Positions 32,601 through 45,276 are shown, counted from the first letter of the stretch. The stretch is DNA of 64,000 nt from Scortum barcoo (GCA_023238725.1 CM041534.1:21574303-21638302); one strand, 5' to 3'. Made by a program: numbers and translations. The notes: generated by a model from the sequence alone, not told the origin.

Positions 32601-33843
32601 CTGCTACTTTTCTCAGGTGGTGATCCGACGGCGGCCATTGTTCTACACCGTGAACCTGCTCCTGCCCAGTATCTTCCTGATGGTGATGGATATTGTGGGT
32701 TTCTACCTGCCACCGGACAGTGGAGAGAGGGTTTCCTTCAAGATCACTCTGCTGCTCGGCTACTCCGTCTTCCTCATCATCGTGTCCGACACTCTGCCTG
32801 CCACCGCCATAGGAACCCCGCTGATAGGTGACTAGGATCTGCTACCGCTCATCAGCGGCGGTCATCATGTGATTTTAATATTTTTGCCAGAAAATAATCT
32901 TGTTTTACCCTTAAAACTGAGACCCTAAAACAAACTGGAACAGCAAGTCAAGCATTCAGAGAGAGATAGGGGAGGATAAACAAGCTCTGAGAATAAACTT
33001 AGATGAACTTCAAGCACCAATTTCCTGAATATATTGGGTAGAAGAAAAAGAAACATCCTCAACAAGTTACCCCTACATCATACAGACACTACCATTCATG
33101 CTTAATCCATCTGATTGGTGGAGAAAGTCCTCCAAAATCTCTCCAAAATCTCCAAAAAGAACCTGGACTCAAACCTGCAACCTACTGTCTGTATGAGACA
33201 TTTAAAGCATATCCTCCTCATCTAACACTGTGTTCATCTCACCTGTGCTATAGGTGTGTACTTCGTGGTTTGCATGGCCCTCCTGGTGATCAGCCTGACC
33301 GAAACCGTGCTGATCGTGCGTCTGGTCCACAAGCAGGACCTGCAGCCCCCCGTGCCCCACTGGGTGAAGTACTTAGTGCTGGAAAGAGCTCCGGTCCTCT
33401 TCTGCATCCACAAGAAGCACCGCCTCTGCTCCAGGCTGTCCTCCCAGGCCCCCGACCTGGAGCACTACAAGGACAACAACTATGGGACTGGTAAGGTATC
33501 GGGAAAAGCACGCATAGTAGACCCCAACAAACCACAGCTTGTCCCATTAAGCAAGAGTGGTACTTGGGTTTTTAATCCAAATTAATTTTACAGTTGTTCA
33601 TTTTCTGTTTGTGGTTGAAGATGTTTCATTTGGAGAAATCCAAAGATTGGTGCACTGTTAAATGTTAATGTTAGCCTTGCTTAGATGGAAATAAATGAAT
33701 ACATGAGAAAACAGTGTTGTCAGTGTGGATTTTACAGATATATTCATAAATAATTATGTATGTCCTTTGAGGGCTGTATAAATGTATCGCTAAATTCCTC
33801 TTTATTGCACCATCACTACTACTATTTTGCACCTCCTGCTCTC

Positions 33844-33915
<72 letters not shown>

Positions 33916-34607
33916 ATGATTTATATTTTAGGTCTATATTTTGTTTTATTACTTGAGAACTATCATTTATTTTAAGTTTAATATCTTTTTTTGCTTGTGT
34001 AGATTTTCTTCTTAATATTTTTGAGCATTGTTTTAGGGAGCCTGAGAACTTAAGAGATTTCATTTGCCAGCGATTGCCAGAGATTGCTTGATGTAACTGT
34101 TGTGCACATGACAATAAAATCTTAAATCTTAACCAAAATCAAAATGGTTTATCATGAATGAGTTTACATGTATGGGTGGAAGTTTAAGCCTACAATCATA
34201 CTATATGAAAATACATATTTAACATTTGGATCTACTTCAATGAAAAACCTCAGATTTTCAAAGTAAAATTCAGCCTGTCCCTGTCCCATCCTGCAGCTCA
34301 GTGCACCCTCCACCACACCTGTGAGATCGGCCGGAGGATCAGCCAACACGACAGGGAAGGCGTGCTGCTCGGCCTGGGCCTGCCCCCCTCCAGAGACCCC
34401 ACACCTCCCGTCATGGACAACATCCTGCAGGAGGTGACCGCGATACGCCACTTCCTGGAGAAGAGGGACAGGTGCCGGGAAGTCGCCAAGGAGTGGCTGC
34501 AGGTCGGCTACGTGCTGGACGTGCTGCTCTTCAGAGTTTACCTGGTGGCTGTGGTGGCCTACAGCATCACGCTGGGCACGCTGTGGTCGGTGTGGCAGGT
34601 GGCCTGA
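26618..34607 (+). CDS. htr3a: 5-hydroxytryptamine receptor 3A, complete, 9 exons, 492 aa
   Basis: Serotonin-gated cation channel subunit able in the family to form homopentamers. Exons: 26618-26687, 27692-27855, 29207-29251, 29620-29729, 29834-30003, 31870-32030, 32617-32827, 33254-33490, 34297-34607. They total 1,479 nt, ending in TGA. Signal peptide MRLSSAWTTLIFLLIQGASQA. The binding site is complete: Trp90, Arg92 (loop D), Asn128, Glu129 (loop A), Tyr143, Tyr153 (loop E), Trp183 (loop B), Tyr234 (loop C), numbered as in the human protein. Cys loop Cys162-Cys176. M2 has Glu277 at -1', Lys282 and Leu287 at 9'. The MA helix carries Arg450, Lys454, Gln458 in place of the three arginines that limit conductance in mammals. 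Sequons NAT and NIT in the extracellular domain. ATG context GCACCATGA is strong. Confidence 0.95.
26688..27691 (+). other. htr3a intron 1
   Basis: 1.0 kb, very A/T-rich. No repeat family or RNA gene recognised. Confidence 0.55.
27692..27855 (+). CDS. htr3a: htr3a exon 2
   Basis: 164 nt. NTGRFANATLVRLSEFLSAG, then KKGVRPVKDWRTSTIVAIDL and SILNV before GTGAGT. GVRPVxDWR is a strong 5-HT3 signature. Confidence 0.95.
27856..29206 (+). other. htr3a intron 2
   Basis: 1.35 kb. Positions 28,290-28,510 are richer in CpG and more complex than the flanks and include GACGTCGAC and GGCCGGCC. The rest is ordinary intron. Confidence 0.45.
29207..29251 (+). CDS. htr3a: htr3a exon 3, loop D
   Basis: 45 nt, DEKNQVLTTYVWYRQ with Trp90 and Arg92. 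Acceptor TAACAG, donor GTGAGA. Confidence 0.95.
29252..29619 (+). other. htr3a intron 3
   Basis: 368 bp, A/T-rich with a T run at about 29,332. Nothing else seen. Confidence 0.55.
29620..29729 (+). CDS. htr3a: htr3a exon 4, loop A
   Basis: 110 nt. SWTDEFLVWNPEDFDEVKQV, then NVWVPDILINE with Asn128-Glu129. Donor TT|GTAAGA. Confidence 0.96.
29834..30003 (+). CDS. htr3a: htr3a exon 5, Cys loop and loop B
   Basis: 170 nt. VDVGKSPDIPYVYVTHDGLV, then YNFPFDVQKCSLTFQSWLHT with Trp183. Donor A|GTAAGA. Confidence 0.97.
30004..31869 (+). other. htr3a intron 5
   Basis: 1.9 kb. Positions 30,640-31,210 look like compact, repeat-derived sequence (short CA-rich phrases, GGTGTGACCC, a GGGCGCCGTGAGGAG end), but I cannot match a family. 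No exon inside. Confidence 0.4.
31870..32030 (+). CDS. htr3a: htr3a exon 6, loop C
   Basis: 161 nt. DDINITLMRSPEELREDKSV, then FMNQGEWELLHILSNYKI and DDYYAEMKFH with Tyr234. Donor GTGAGT. Confidence 0.96.
32031..32616 (+). other. htr3a intron 6
   Basis: 586 bp non-coding. No feature recognised. Confidence 0.55.
32617..32827 (+). CDS. htr3a: htr3a exon 7, M1 and M2
   Basis: 211 nt. VVIRRRPLFYTVNLLLPSIF, then GERVSFKITLLLGYSVFLII and VSDTLPATAIGTPLIG. Almost invariant among vertebrate 5-HT3A. Confidence 0.98.
32828..33253 (+). other. htr3a intron 7
   Basis: 426 bp non-coding. No feature recognised. Confidence 0.55.
33254..33490 (+). CDS. htr3a: htr3a exon 8, M3 and cytoplasmic loop
   Basis: 237 nt. 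GVYFVVCMALLVISLTETVL, then IVRLVHKQDLQPPVPHWVKY. Donor G|GTAAGG. The frame stays open 31 codons into the intron, to a TAA at 33,583. Confidence 0.95.
33760..34130 (+). mobile_element. Degraded non-LTR retroelement 3' tail
   Basis: In htr3a intron 8. The order TTATTGCACC..., TTTTGCACCTCCTGCTCTCTTATA, an AT run, GAGCATTGTTTTAGGGAGCC, AAGAGATTTCATTTGCCAG, then TGTGCACATGACAATAAAATC and CTTAAATCTT matches the 3' end pattern of common fish LINE copies. An AATAAA precedes a short A/T-rich repeat tail. No reverse transcriptase is present. Confidence 0.55.
33849..33912. repeat. (AT)32 microsatellite
   Basis: 64 bp of uninterrupted AT inside the retroelement tail in htr3a intron 8. Perfectly self-complementary and probably length-variable. 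Confidence 0.97.
34297..34607 (+). CDS. htr3a: htr3a exon 9, MA helix, M4 and stop
   Basis: 311 nt ending TGA. ILQEVTAIRHFLEKRDRCRE, then VAKEWLQVGYVLDVLLFRVY and M4 ending LWSVWQVA. Confidence 0.96.
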
Positions 34608-34970
34608 GCCTCGCTGCTGTGCTGCTGTGGACACAAGCTCAGTGGGATTACAAAGACCAGAGTTACTGGCTCTACTCCCTGTGCAGCTCAGCGGACACAG
34701 GGAGGCGATCGCATAGAAATGAAACAGGGAGAGGCCTCCTGCAGTTGGGGTCTATGTACAAAGGTTAAGCAACTAACTGGGTCTGCCGCTTTATCCCTGC
34801 AAACATTATCATTATCATCACTTAGGTTTCACAAGAGATTTTTAAAGTATATGGAGGTGCAATACTGCCCAAAACACATGGCAATTTCATCATTAAGAAG
34901 GATTAAAAAGTACGACAGCAGTGGTACCACAACAAACAAACTTAATATACAATAAAGTAAAAAGTAAAAA
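34608..34970 (+). other. Probable htr3a 3' UTR with polyadenylation signal
   Basis: AATAAA at 34,951-34,956, about 345 bp past the stop, is the first good signal. The cleavage position is inferred. Confidence 0.5.
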
Positions 34971-37306
34971 CATCAACAAATATATTAATCTACTAAAATA
35001 TAACATACAGTTCTAGAGGAAAAAGAAAAAAACATACATTTATTTACTTAAATGATGTGCAAAAAGAAACAGTGTGCAGCACAATTTATTAGTTTCAAGC
35101 CTTTTTGGTGGCTGGAAACCAATCACAGTGCTTTATATATGTTTTGGTCCGCTTTTTGTTATAATAAGAATGAAAGTCTTTGGGAAGGATAATAGTTTTG
35201 GGGTAAAATTAGCCAAATTAAAAACAAATATGGAATATTGCCACAATAATTTGTGCCTTTAAATGCCTGCAGTGGTCAAGCCTGAGAGGAAACCAGACAA
35301 ATTGTAGTGATGAAGGTCAAACTATTAGAGATATCAGCATGAATGGTGAGACTAAGGGATGGTGAGACGGTGAGAAGTTTTAATTTTGCTATCATTGTTG
35401 GAGTGAAAAGATCTGTGTAAATATTAAAAATGAGTATTTACATGGATTAATAAATAAGGAATATGATGACCTGTTTTGCACTGTATGTATAATGGAGAAC
35501 ATTTGGCTGTATGTCCTTGAATGTACAATTTCTTATATTTCAGATACAGATAATTGAAGAGAGGCATATTATTTGTTTTATCTGAATCCCAAGTCTGTAA
35601 ATAAAATGGAAACTTGTAGGGCTTCACATAAATATCAATATAAGATTTAACTTCAACATGTAAACTCATACTATCCAATCTGTCTAAAAATATTATGTAG
35701 TAATGCCGAATATGATTTCCGTAACTCATAGCTGTGTTATAAAGTTTTTATTTTTTTAAGACTTTTTTGTAACCGTGTTGCTTTGCCGGTGAGAAGAGAC
35801 AATGATATAGAGATAACAAAAGAGAAACTATAATCATATTTCCAATAAATGTAACAATATTTCATCCTTGTAAGCAGTAAACAGTGTTCAGCGACTAAAT
35901 AAAGTATTTACCATCTTCCCCTTTCTTTTTATGGGAGGCCACATGGAACAGGAAATAAATTACATCATGAATAATTTCTTTTAATGAGCCAATAAATTGT
36001 AAAATAATGTCAAAATATGTTACTATAATTTGTGTCGTCATTATAAAATCACAAGCAGAAACACTGTCACCATTACACAGAGACAGACTTGGAAATTGGA
36101 TTTTTAAATAAAAAATTAAATAAAACTACATACAGTAGTTAGTAGTAGTTATGCAGTAGTATTTTTTATTCTTATTTATTTTTAGCTGGTTTATTTATAT
36201 GATCTATGAGCGTCACTTCACATCTTTGTATTTGGTGTTTCAGTTGTCAGATGAACTGAATGATTAAATGCTCTATTGGGTCAGAAAATTCCCCAATATT
36301 GTGACTAAGAAAATATCTATCCACCTATCAAATTATCTAAAAAATGAATATCAGTGACAATGAATTTTCAATGCCTTGAAAACATTGCTTTTGATTATTT
36401 CTAATGAATCTTAATTTAGACAGCTGTAAATTGTGCTAATTTTACATTCATATACCATGTTGTATTCTTAATTATCACACTATAACATAATTGTCTGTGA
36501 CCAATGTGATCTATATTAAAGTATAAAAGTGATCACTTTGATGAAATGTGTCAAAACAAAGCAGATATTTGACTCTTTATTCTGTGACTGAAGGTGTTCA
36601 AATCACCATAAAGGCTGATAAAAGCTGATTATTAGCTACAAACCTACTAGAGAGCAATTATAATGAGTTAACTCCCGGAGTTCACTGTAGTAAGCCAGAG
36701 GATGGCGCCATGCACAACAACATCAGCTGCCCTCCCTGGTAGTGAGGCACCGAGTGCTTCCTCACGCCAACACTGGGATGGTGTCACTGAACACTAACAT
36801 GATTTATCAATAAATCAAATTTTTATAAAATCTATGTAAAGCAATGCGAAGTTACTTAAAAAAGAAAACTTAAATCTCACGCTTGAAAGAACATCTGCAC
36901 AGATTTCTGATACACGCTGAGGCAATTAAAAAAAATTACACAAACAAAATAAAAACATCACGCTGAGTTGACCCGAGGCACTTTTTTTTTTTATTGTGAG
37001 TGAAATCAGGTTTAGATTTGTACTTTCTAATAAAGAGGAATGGTAACAGCTGCTCATTCATGCTCTGTGCGGGGAATGAGTCAACATTTCATATACTTAC
37101 ACCAACATTTCATCAATCTGTGTAAATTCAGTCCGACGTTAGCTGCCACTAATTATGTCAATATGCAAAAATTTCACACCAACAAGTTGTTTTCTGGAAA
37201 CATGCCGCCTGGATTAGGGTTTTTTTTTTTTTCTCATTTATTACACTGGTCATATATTAATCACATCTGTTAAATGTTTACCACCTCCAGTTTGCAGCAC
37301 GTTATC

Positions 37307-37343
<37 letters not shown>

Positions 37344-37348
37344 GATAG

Positions 37349-37416
<68 letters not shown>
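37307..37416. repeat. (GATA)n microsatellite, interrupted once
   Basis: About 110 bp of GATA units with one imperfection near 37,342 (GATGATAGAG). Confidence 0.97.
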
Positions 37417-38769
37417 GAAGATGTGCAGGGAATTATTAAAACTTCTTATCATCTTTTTCACCTTTTTCTCACTTTTGTTGTTATAAATATCCCAACGGTA
37501 TGCTTATCCACTGACTGATTAAATGTAAAGTGGATACCGTCTTTACAGATGTTAAAATTAGCAGTAACTCATTCATTGTTGTCTGCACATGAACCAAACA
37601 ATCAATAAAACCATGCATGAAACAGAATGCTTGCCTCTGATGTCGGAGGCAAACGTGGTCTAGTTAAATAAAGTTTGGCGTTAAGAAGATCAGCAGAGTT
37701 TCATTTAAACCTTCACTTTTAACCTCTAAAACGTGGGAGCGCTGCTTTACGAGTGAGGGCTGGCAACCTGAAGAATCCAGCCTTTAGGTATGTGGGTCAA
37801 AGATCAGTGCTGAAACCTCATGCTGCAAACACAAAGAGCCCTTCACTGTTCATATTGCAATCCTGACAAACCATTCACCAACCCCTGCCCCTTCCTTCCT
37901 AATACCCCTGAAATAAGATCAAAGTCGCACCAAAGCCAACAAAACCATTCACAATGAGCTTTTTCTCTCATTTCCTGTTTTTGTTTCTTTCTGCCAAACT
38001 CTAAAAAAAGTACAAAAAACCCTCAAAAAGAAACAAACAAAAGCTGCGATGACTTTTGGGTGTAATATTTGGGAGCGAACACGCAAGTGGACGGGGAAAG
38101 TGGAGAGCTGCCTCATTAGTTTCCAATCCGCTGAAGTCGAGATCTGATCCAGTGTGCCGGAGAGAGGAAATGAGCAAATATACTTGGCATTATTGGGACG
38201 CATTGGAGACACTTCTGATGTGATGTTTAGTGGCCGGACACACAGACAGGCGTGTGTCGTTGAGCTTTATTGGGGACGAAATTGCAGCAAGCAGCTGACA
38301 ATGAGGCTTTATTACTTCGTCTGGTACACTTTAAGACTCGAGCACAATAAAGGAGCGTGCAGGGGAGTTTTTTCTTTAGTTAGCCGGCTTTAGCACAGAC
38401 GGATGTAGTGCTACTTCCAAGCTTTTTCTTTCTACGCATACTATGTACAACTCAGTATATTATGTGTCACGTGGAAATGCAAACTAAAGTAGGAACAGTT
38501 TTCAAAACTGTGCTGTGTGAGAACACCTCATTGTTGGTGCATTTCATTGCTGCTTCTGGTAATTAAAGGGTAGTCGAGGTGAGGGAGTTGTTTCTTTTGT
38601 TTTACCCACCTTACCACAATGGTGTGAACGCGGCATTTGATCCTTATATTTCTAAAGCTTGCGAGGGACTGAGCTACAGAACAGGCCGCTAAATCACAAA
38701 ATTTAAAGAGGACCTCCTCTGGGAATCATTCACTTCCCCACAACTAAACCTCCAATCAGATGATTCAAT

Positions 38770-39230
38770 TATAGATAGATAGATAGAACACTTTATTGAT
38801 CCTGTGAGGGAAAACTGTCATATTGCAGCAGCACAATAAACAGCACAAAAAGGATAATAAATAATAAATTAAAATCTACATTAAAAAGTAGCAGATATGC
38901 AGAATATCAATAAAAAAGGAGTAAAAATCTAAAACATAAGTATAAAGAGCACAATTGCAGACCTGCACAGTAAATATAGAATGAACAGAGAGTAAGAAAT
39001 GGCAGTGAATAATTGTAAGTGTGCAAAATGGCAGTGAATAATTATATACATTATATGTTGTAAACAGTATTTACAAGTGATAACAGCTTAAAGTGTACAG
39101 CTATAAGTGTAACAGCTTCTCACACAAGGGTGAGCTGTGAACTGGAGTGATTTTCTGAAATGTGCCACAGTGTTTGGAAAGAGTTCATCCTCTCTTGGGT
39201 GGGGCTTGTAGAGATTTTGTCCTGATGGTG
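38770..39230 (-). mobile_element. Degraded non-LTR retroelement 3' region
   Basis: Read on the minus strand it ends GGATCAATAAAGTGTTC followed by TATC repeats, a common fish LINE 3' end (AATAAA plus tetranucleotide tail). Upstream phrases such as AAAGTGCAAAATGGCAGTG repeat at 38,999 and 39,021. Only the tail survives. Confidence 0.5.
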
Positions 39231-39657
39231 GCACTAAAGGAAAGGTCAGGTCATGATAATCATTATGAATCGTCCACTGGGAACCATTCATATCAAATAA
39301 TATGATAAACTCGTGGTAGTTGCAGAGATAAGTGTATCCAACAATGTCTGTTGAAATGTGCTGCAAATTTCCAACAGCAAATAAGAAACACTTTGAAAAC
39401 TGCATGTACAAAAAGTGCATCTTTAAGTTTGGTGCAGTATTTATATGCCTATTGCATGCTAAAATGTTTGCAGGTTAGTTGTGAGATTGAGCAAAAATAG
39501 GAAACAACATGTTTAATCAACTATAAAAGCAAAAGGAAGATGAACATGAGTGACAACCTGCCACAAAAAAACACTCATCTAAACCTTGTTGGGGTCAATC
39601 TACCTGCAACATTTTGCGTCTCGGCTATTCTCGCTTCCTCCATAATGACAGTCATGC

Positions 39658-39682
39658 ATGTGTGTGTGTGTGTGTGTGTGTG
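39658..39682. repeat. (TG)n microsatellite
   Basis: About 12 TG units in intergenic DNA. Confidence 0.92.
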
Positions 39683-42600
39683 ACAGCGGAGGTGCACGGG
39701 TACACATGCCCTGCATATCTAATGATCGCATTTATGACCTTTGAGGCACGAGAGGCAGAACAGACAAAAGGCAGCCAGGCTTGAAGTGCTGCAGGAGTCA
39801 CCATCAGCACATCACAGCCAGGTGGTGAGTGTGAACCCAGACAGCACACGGGAGAGGTTTGTGGTTTGAAAAATACAATAATAATTCAAATGAACGCATG
39901 TGGGTAACTTTTTAACTTTTGGTGAATGTTTTAAGGTTGTTTTCCTCTTTGCTGGCGCGACTCCACTCACTATACTACATACAGGATGTACATACAGCAG
40001 AACTAAACTATATTATGAAAGTACAAATAGGTACAGAACAATGTCTCCTACCTGGGTTTAATTTGGACTGATGGATTTATGAGCTATAGAGCCGGGCAGC
40101 AGGGCATCACTTATAGGCTGTACAGTATAATTATCATTATTACATGGCAGCTTTTACTTGTGTCACTCAAAAAAGTAAAATACTTGGACACACATATGAA
40201 TACTGTCATATTTAATTCAAAACAGCCATCAGCAAAGGTGACTCCAAATAAAGGAAATTCCACTTCCCTCTCCAGGCGTCCTGATTCTCCACAGCGAAAT
40301 TTGTTAGTGTGACTCACGCCGCCGAAAAATGACATTTAAAAGAATTCAGCTGTGACTTGTTTCGCCAGAAACGTCTGTTTTTCTGTGGCTCATCCGCAAG
40401 CCTCGCTTTGAGCTGTTTCCACCGGAGCTACTTTACACAAAAAAGAAACTGGGAGAGAAATCTTAGTGTTGTCTTAATATTTTCTAGTTTAACTTACTGT
40501 TGAAGTGTTTTTTTTTTTTTTTGCACTGCCCTTCCTCACCTGTCAGTGAAACAATGCTCCATTTTGGCCCCGGCTGGCACACCTCATGTTGTAAAGCAGC
40601 AGGAGCAGAGAGAGGTTACAGTAAACCGCCCGCAGGTGTTGTATTGAATTCCTGTCAGCGGCATAGAAGCTGTATGAACACTCCTCGTTGAACAGGTACA
40701 GTGGGGCAATGTACGTGATATGTCAAATCACCACGTGTTAGTTGGGCCCTTTTTCAGACTGGACTCATATTTGGGCATAAAAAAAAAAAAAGGAAAATAC
40801 AGCAGCCTTTCAGTTTCATGCAACATCTCTGTAACTGATGATTCACATGCTTGTTAGCTGACATGCATGGAACATTTTTTTTTACTTATTGTAAAAACCA
40901 TGCTTGTTCAGCAAAAAAAAGGAAAACAACTCTGTAAAGCCAGAAAAAAAGACAGATTTCACTGTTCCTGTGACCTTACCTGTGGTGGAGTTTAAAGAGG
41001 TAAATACCTTTTATCAGTAGCTCCATTATAAAATTGAAAAGCTTGTCCTGAATGCTGCTGGAGGAAACGCCGGGGTCATTACCATCAAAAGGATCCTTTT
41101 GGGAGCAGGAATGTGCTCAGTAAATTTCAGCTGAGCAGACCGAAGTCAGCATTTAGGGAACTTACTGGTATAAATATCTATTTCCGCGCTTCTTGTGCTT
41201 CATTGTAAGTGCATTTTAAATTAATGTACAGGTTTGTGTATATTAAAGTGCTGGAGATTATAAGGGAGTAAACGTATTTTTAGTCTCTCTTTCTCTTTTA
41301 TACTAAGACGCAGAAAAAAGCATTAAAGGACGGGGATCCATTCAGCTTTTCTGAGGGATTATAAAATACGTCATGTATATATAGAAACTAAAGTAATTTG
41401 ATGTGAGTGAAGCGGTTTCAGTTTCACAGGACCAAAATACTTAGGAGATTGTGATTTATTACACAATCACGTGGCAGAACGATTAAGTATATTTTTGAAA
41501 TTGTAGAAAAAAGTAAGAGGAGATCAAACACACAGCTATGAAATGATTATTTTATCCTGCGGTCACCTTCTGCTGTTTAAGGGAATTCAGGAAACAAATA
41601 CCGAGCCAGAAAGAGCGCTAAGACAGACAACGTGAAGTCCATTTTTTATTTTTTTTCTAACCGCAGATTGAAAGTATACAACTGAACATCATGAATTGAT
41701 TTTTATTATGAGACTCATAAATAAAAATACAAAAAAATTCCACTACAAAAAACAATCTACCGTTAGTAGGATGTAAAAAAAAAAAAAAATATTCTTTATA
41801 TTTTCCACTATCAAAGGCACAACATTGACTTTAGTGACAACATGGAGAAGAGAACCTGCAGCATTAAATCTTTTATTTTTCCTTTTTATTTTTTTTTCAC
41901 ACTCCATCAGAGAACACTGAAATGTTACAAAGAGAGGTGTCTGATTCTACATGGAAAGAAACGAAAAAAGAACAACCTCTATATCAACAGACGGTGGCTA
42001 TAGATTGGTGGCACAGCTCAACAGGAAACGTACTGCCACGGGAAAAACAAAACAAAACAAACAAAAAAAAAAATAGCACGTTGTCGCTGGAAAAGACAAA
42101 GGACCTTTGCAAAGCTCTAATGCAAATTTCAAAAAATTATACAACTGACAACAATAAGAGAACAAAATAAAGAAAATAAAAAATAATAATTGGGCACCTT
42201 CTAAGATTAGGCTAAGATTAGGTGCTGAGGTAGACAAAAACTATAACAATTCAAATCATAATAAAAACACTATTTTCTTAATACAGAGCAACTTGACTGG
42301 CACTTGTGCTGTCACAACAATGGAGGAGAGAAGTAGCACAGACAAGCCAGGGAAAGACAGAGAGAAAAGCTTTGTTACATAAAAAGCTTTGTTATGCTTG
42401 GTCCGACAGGGCAATTGGTCCTCAGTGCTAATATAAAAAAATACAATGTCTTGGTGCTTTGTTACTCAAACAGTTTTTAGTCTAGACCTCGATGGCACAT
42501 GCATTGCAACACTGCATGAAATGGCTACTTTTGTTCTAGAAACACCACACCAAAACACAGAGTGCCAGCTCCAGGGATGCCATGATTCCTCTCTGACGAA

Positions 42601-43062
42601 TTTAACATCCCCCTTCTAAATGCATTTTGTAGAAAAGAAAGCAAAAAGTACTTAAAAAGAAGAAAACTGAAGCAAAGCAGAAGGGGAACGCCCTAGTGCC
42701 AACCTACCCAAATGGAGGTTTTCTTTATTTTACAGTCTGTTTTTTTAAATTTTTTTTCAAGAGCAATATAAAGTTTCTCATCAGCAAACCTGTTGCTGAC
42801 AAAAAAAAAGGAGAAAAAATACACAGAATAGACAATCTGAGTGGAAAATCAGACTTGGGCTTAATTTACTTGCAGATTAAAGTATTCCAGTAAATTTTTT
42901 CCCCGATGCTTTGTTTTGTGTCGCTAAATAAATGCTTTTGGGTGCCAATCACAGAGTACGGCGTAAGAAATGAAGTGAATGCAGAATCCCAATTGCTATT
43001 TCAATAGCATTAAGGGTTTATTGCAGTCCTTAGAAAAAAAAAGCCCTGCTCTATTCAGGATT

Positions 43063-43085
43063 AAAAAAAAAAAAAAAAAAAAAAA
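43063..43085. repeat. Poly-A run
   Basis: About 23 consecutive A on the plus strand inside the presumed zbtb16 3' UTR. Confidence 0.95.
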
Positions 43086-45079
43086 TCTGGTCATTTTCGA
43101 GCGTCATGACATCCCTAGGGTGCTGGAGACACCATTTTTATTTTCTTCTGAAAATACAGAAACTAAGCAGATATAGATGGATATTTTTGTTGAACAAATT
43201 CCATTTTTAGGCACAAAGATAGTACAGAAACATTGGAGGAACACTGAGGGAAGAACTATAACGATGCCAATGTATATATATATTTTTTTTCTAACATAGA
43301 GAAAAAAAGTGGCATAGAATATCATTTTATTTTGTATCTGATCTGATTAGTGCATTTTTCCACTAACACACACACGCACGCACATAGTTACACACTCTTT
43401 TACGCACTCTTTCACCCGCACGAGAAAAAGTAGAAAACATTCAGAGGACGATGATAGGAATAATGTGACTGATCAGGTCTTGCATTGTGGTGGTTCAGAC
43501 TGAGCCGTGACTGGGTATATTATAGTGGGTGGATATTATATGAGGGTGAAAAAGCCCCTCAGCTCACAGTGTTTAAGAAAAAAATGGCAAGACACCACGG
43601 GACATGCCATCCTTTCTTCTTTTTTTTTTCAAATACAAAAACAAAACAAAAAAATATGCTGACAGTCAAGTTTGATTGAAAAATTGTGAATGACAAGTAC
43701 TAATTGGTCGGTTTTGGCAGCGTCCCCCTGCCGTCCCGTGTTTTATCATCTTTTTTTTTTCCTTTTTTTTTTCCTTTTTTTCTATTTTTTCTTTTTGAAC
43801 TTTTGTCACATACACACACACTCGTAAAATTTTGTGGCGGATAGATTTAGTCCTTCACCTACAATGCAATTGACATCCAGAAAGCAACACTTATTATTAC
43901 AATATGTTCACACACATGTTTTTTTGTCCAACAATATCAAAGAGGAGCAAGGCAAAAATGATTCACACCCAGAGAGAGAAAAAAAAAAAAGGTAAAAAAA
44001 GAAAAAAAAGAAATACAAATATTTGTGCCCTGCTGTAACCCTCCACAAATGGAAAAAGGACTGACACTGAATACAAAAATATCACAATTTTTATATATCA
44101 AATTGCCTCTGTTGGCTCTTGTTCAGGAATATGCTCATTTCTCAAGAGAGCTTGTCAGCCGAGAGAATCTCTATTTTTAACCTTCTGGTTTTTCTTTTTT
44201 GATTACCACTTGCAGTTCCAATTGTCCAACGCGCTCTGCATCACTGCAAATATGACCTGTCCTGGGCGGTTCAGCGTTTTTTCTTTTGGTGAACCTTCTT
44301 TTTTTTCACATTACAAAACTACACTTCTATTCACATATTTTCAAGTTTAAATTCTTGTTTTTAAACCCTCTTAAAAAGCATTAGTACTTCCTCTTATCTG
44401 CCGCATCCCTCTTACTCATCACTTAAGGCTTCAAAATTGCTTATTTTTTTTCTCTGCTTGTCTGTGGTTGGAGGTGCAGGGGGAGACTATAAGAGAAGAA
44501 TAAACATCCATTTGAATGACTTTTCAAATCCTATCAACCTCTACTTTTGTTACCTCTTACCCTTTTATATACATTTTTGCTTAAAAACAACACAGACAAT
44601 AACAAATCAACTTTCGAAAAAAAAAAGCATGAGATGAAGTAGCAATGATGAAATAATGCAAAACACAAACACACAAAAATGTGCTTTTGCCAAAAAAAAA
44701 AAAAGAAAAAAAAAAAAAGAAAACAACTTAGAGGTAGCTTTTATAACAAATGACCAAACCTTCTGGCTCATTATTAACAAGCGGGGTTAATAATACCAAG
44801 TTTGGTAACAAGTAATGCACAAAGAAATACACAACATTAGAAAAAATAAAACGGGAAAAAAAAATCTCTTCACCGTGGCACTTAAATTTTTTTCTGTGTA
44901 CACATTGCTTCATCATGTTGTGCAATGCATCTTTTCGACATACACTCATGAACACACACCAAAAAAAGAAAAAAAGTGTACAAATGAAACAAAAGGGAAA
45001 ATTAAAAATACACAAGCAACATGAGGTCACAAAACGAGGTAATTCAAGTACGATGTGTTGAGATCAAACTCAAGGTCAA

Positions 45080-45125
45080 TAATAACAACAACAACAACAA
45101 CAATACAACAACAACAGCAACAAAA
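45080..45125. repeat. (AAC)n microsatellite
   Basis: Imperfect AAC/ACA trinucleotide tract of about 46 bp. Confidence 0.9.
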
Positions 45126-45253
45126 CAATAGGAGACGAGTGAGACGAAGCACAGGGACGAAACCACAGAGAAAGAGCTGATTTATTCTGTCTTATTGGTC
45201 GCCCCCCTAAAAGATGCTGGGCCGCGTCTCGTCCTATCAGTGATTTCCCCCAC

Positions 45254-45276
45254 TTTTTTTTTTTTTTTTTTTTTTT
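45254..45276. repeat. Poly-T run
   Basis: About 23 consecutive T on the plus strand inside the presumed zbtb16 3' UTR. Confidence 0.95.

Larger units (their letters stand above)
34971..41639. other. Intergenic region between htr3a and zbtb16
   Basis: 6.7 kb with no supported gene. It holds a GATA microsatellite (37,307-37,416), a retroelement-like tail (38,770-39,230) and a TG repeat (39,658-39,682). Complex GC-richer stretches lie at about 38,040-38,370 and 40,330-40,700. Short open frames here show no conserved motif or splice structure. Confidence 0.55.

Noticed and set aside
33671..34114. A 147-codon minus-strand frame with an Ile-Tyr repeat
   Set aside because: It is created by the AT microsatellite and retroelement tail; no protein family shows this.
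34164..34634. A 156-codon minus-strand frame opposite htr3a exon 9
   Set aside because: It is the shadow of the GC-rich coding exon on the other strand.
34608..41639. A further gene between htr3a and zbtb16
   Set aside because: I found no chain of exons, conserved motif or long complex coding frame. Other vertebrates also have none here as far as I recall.
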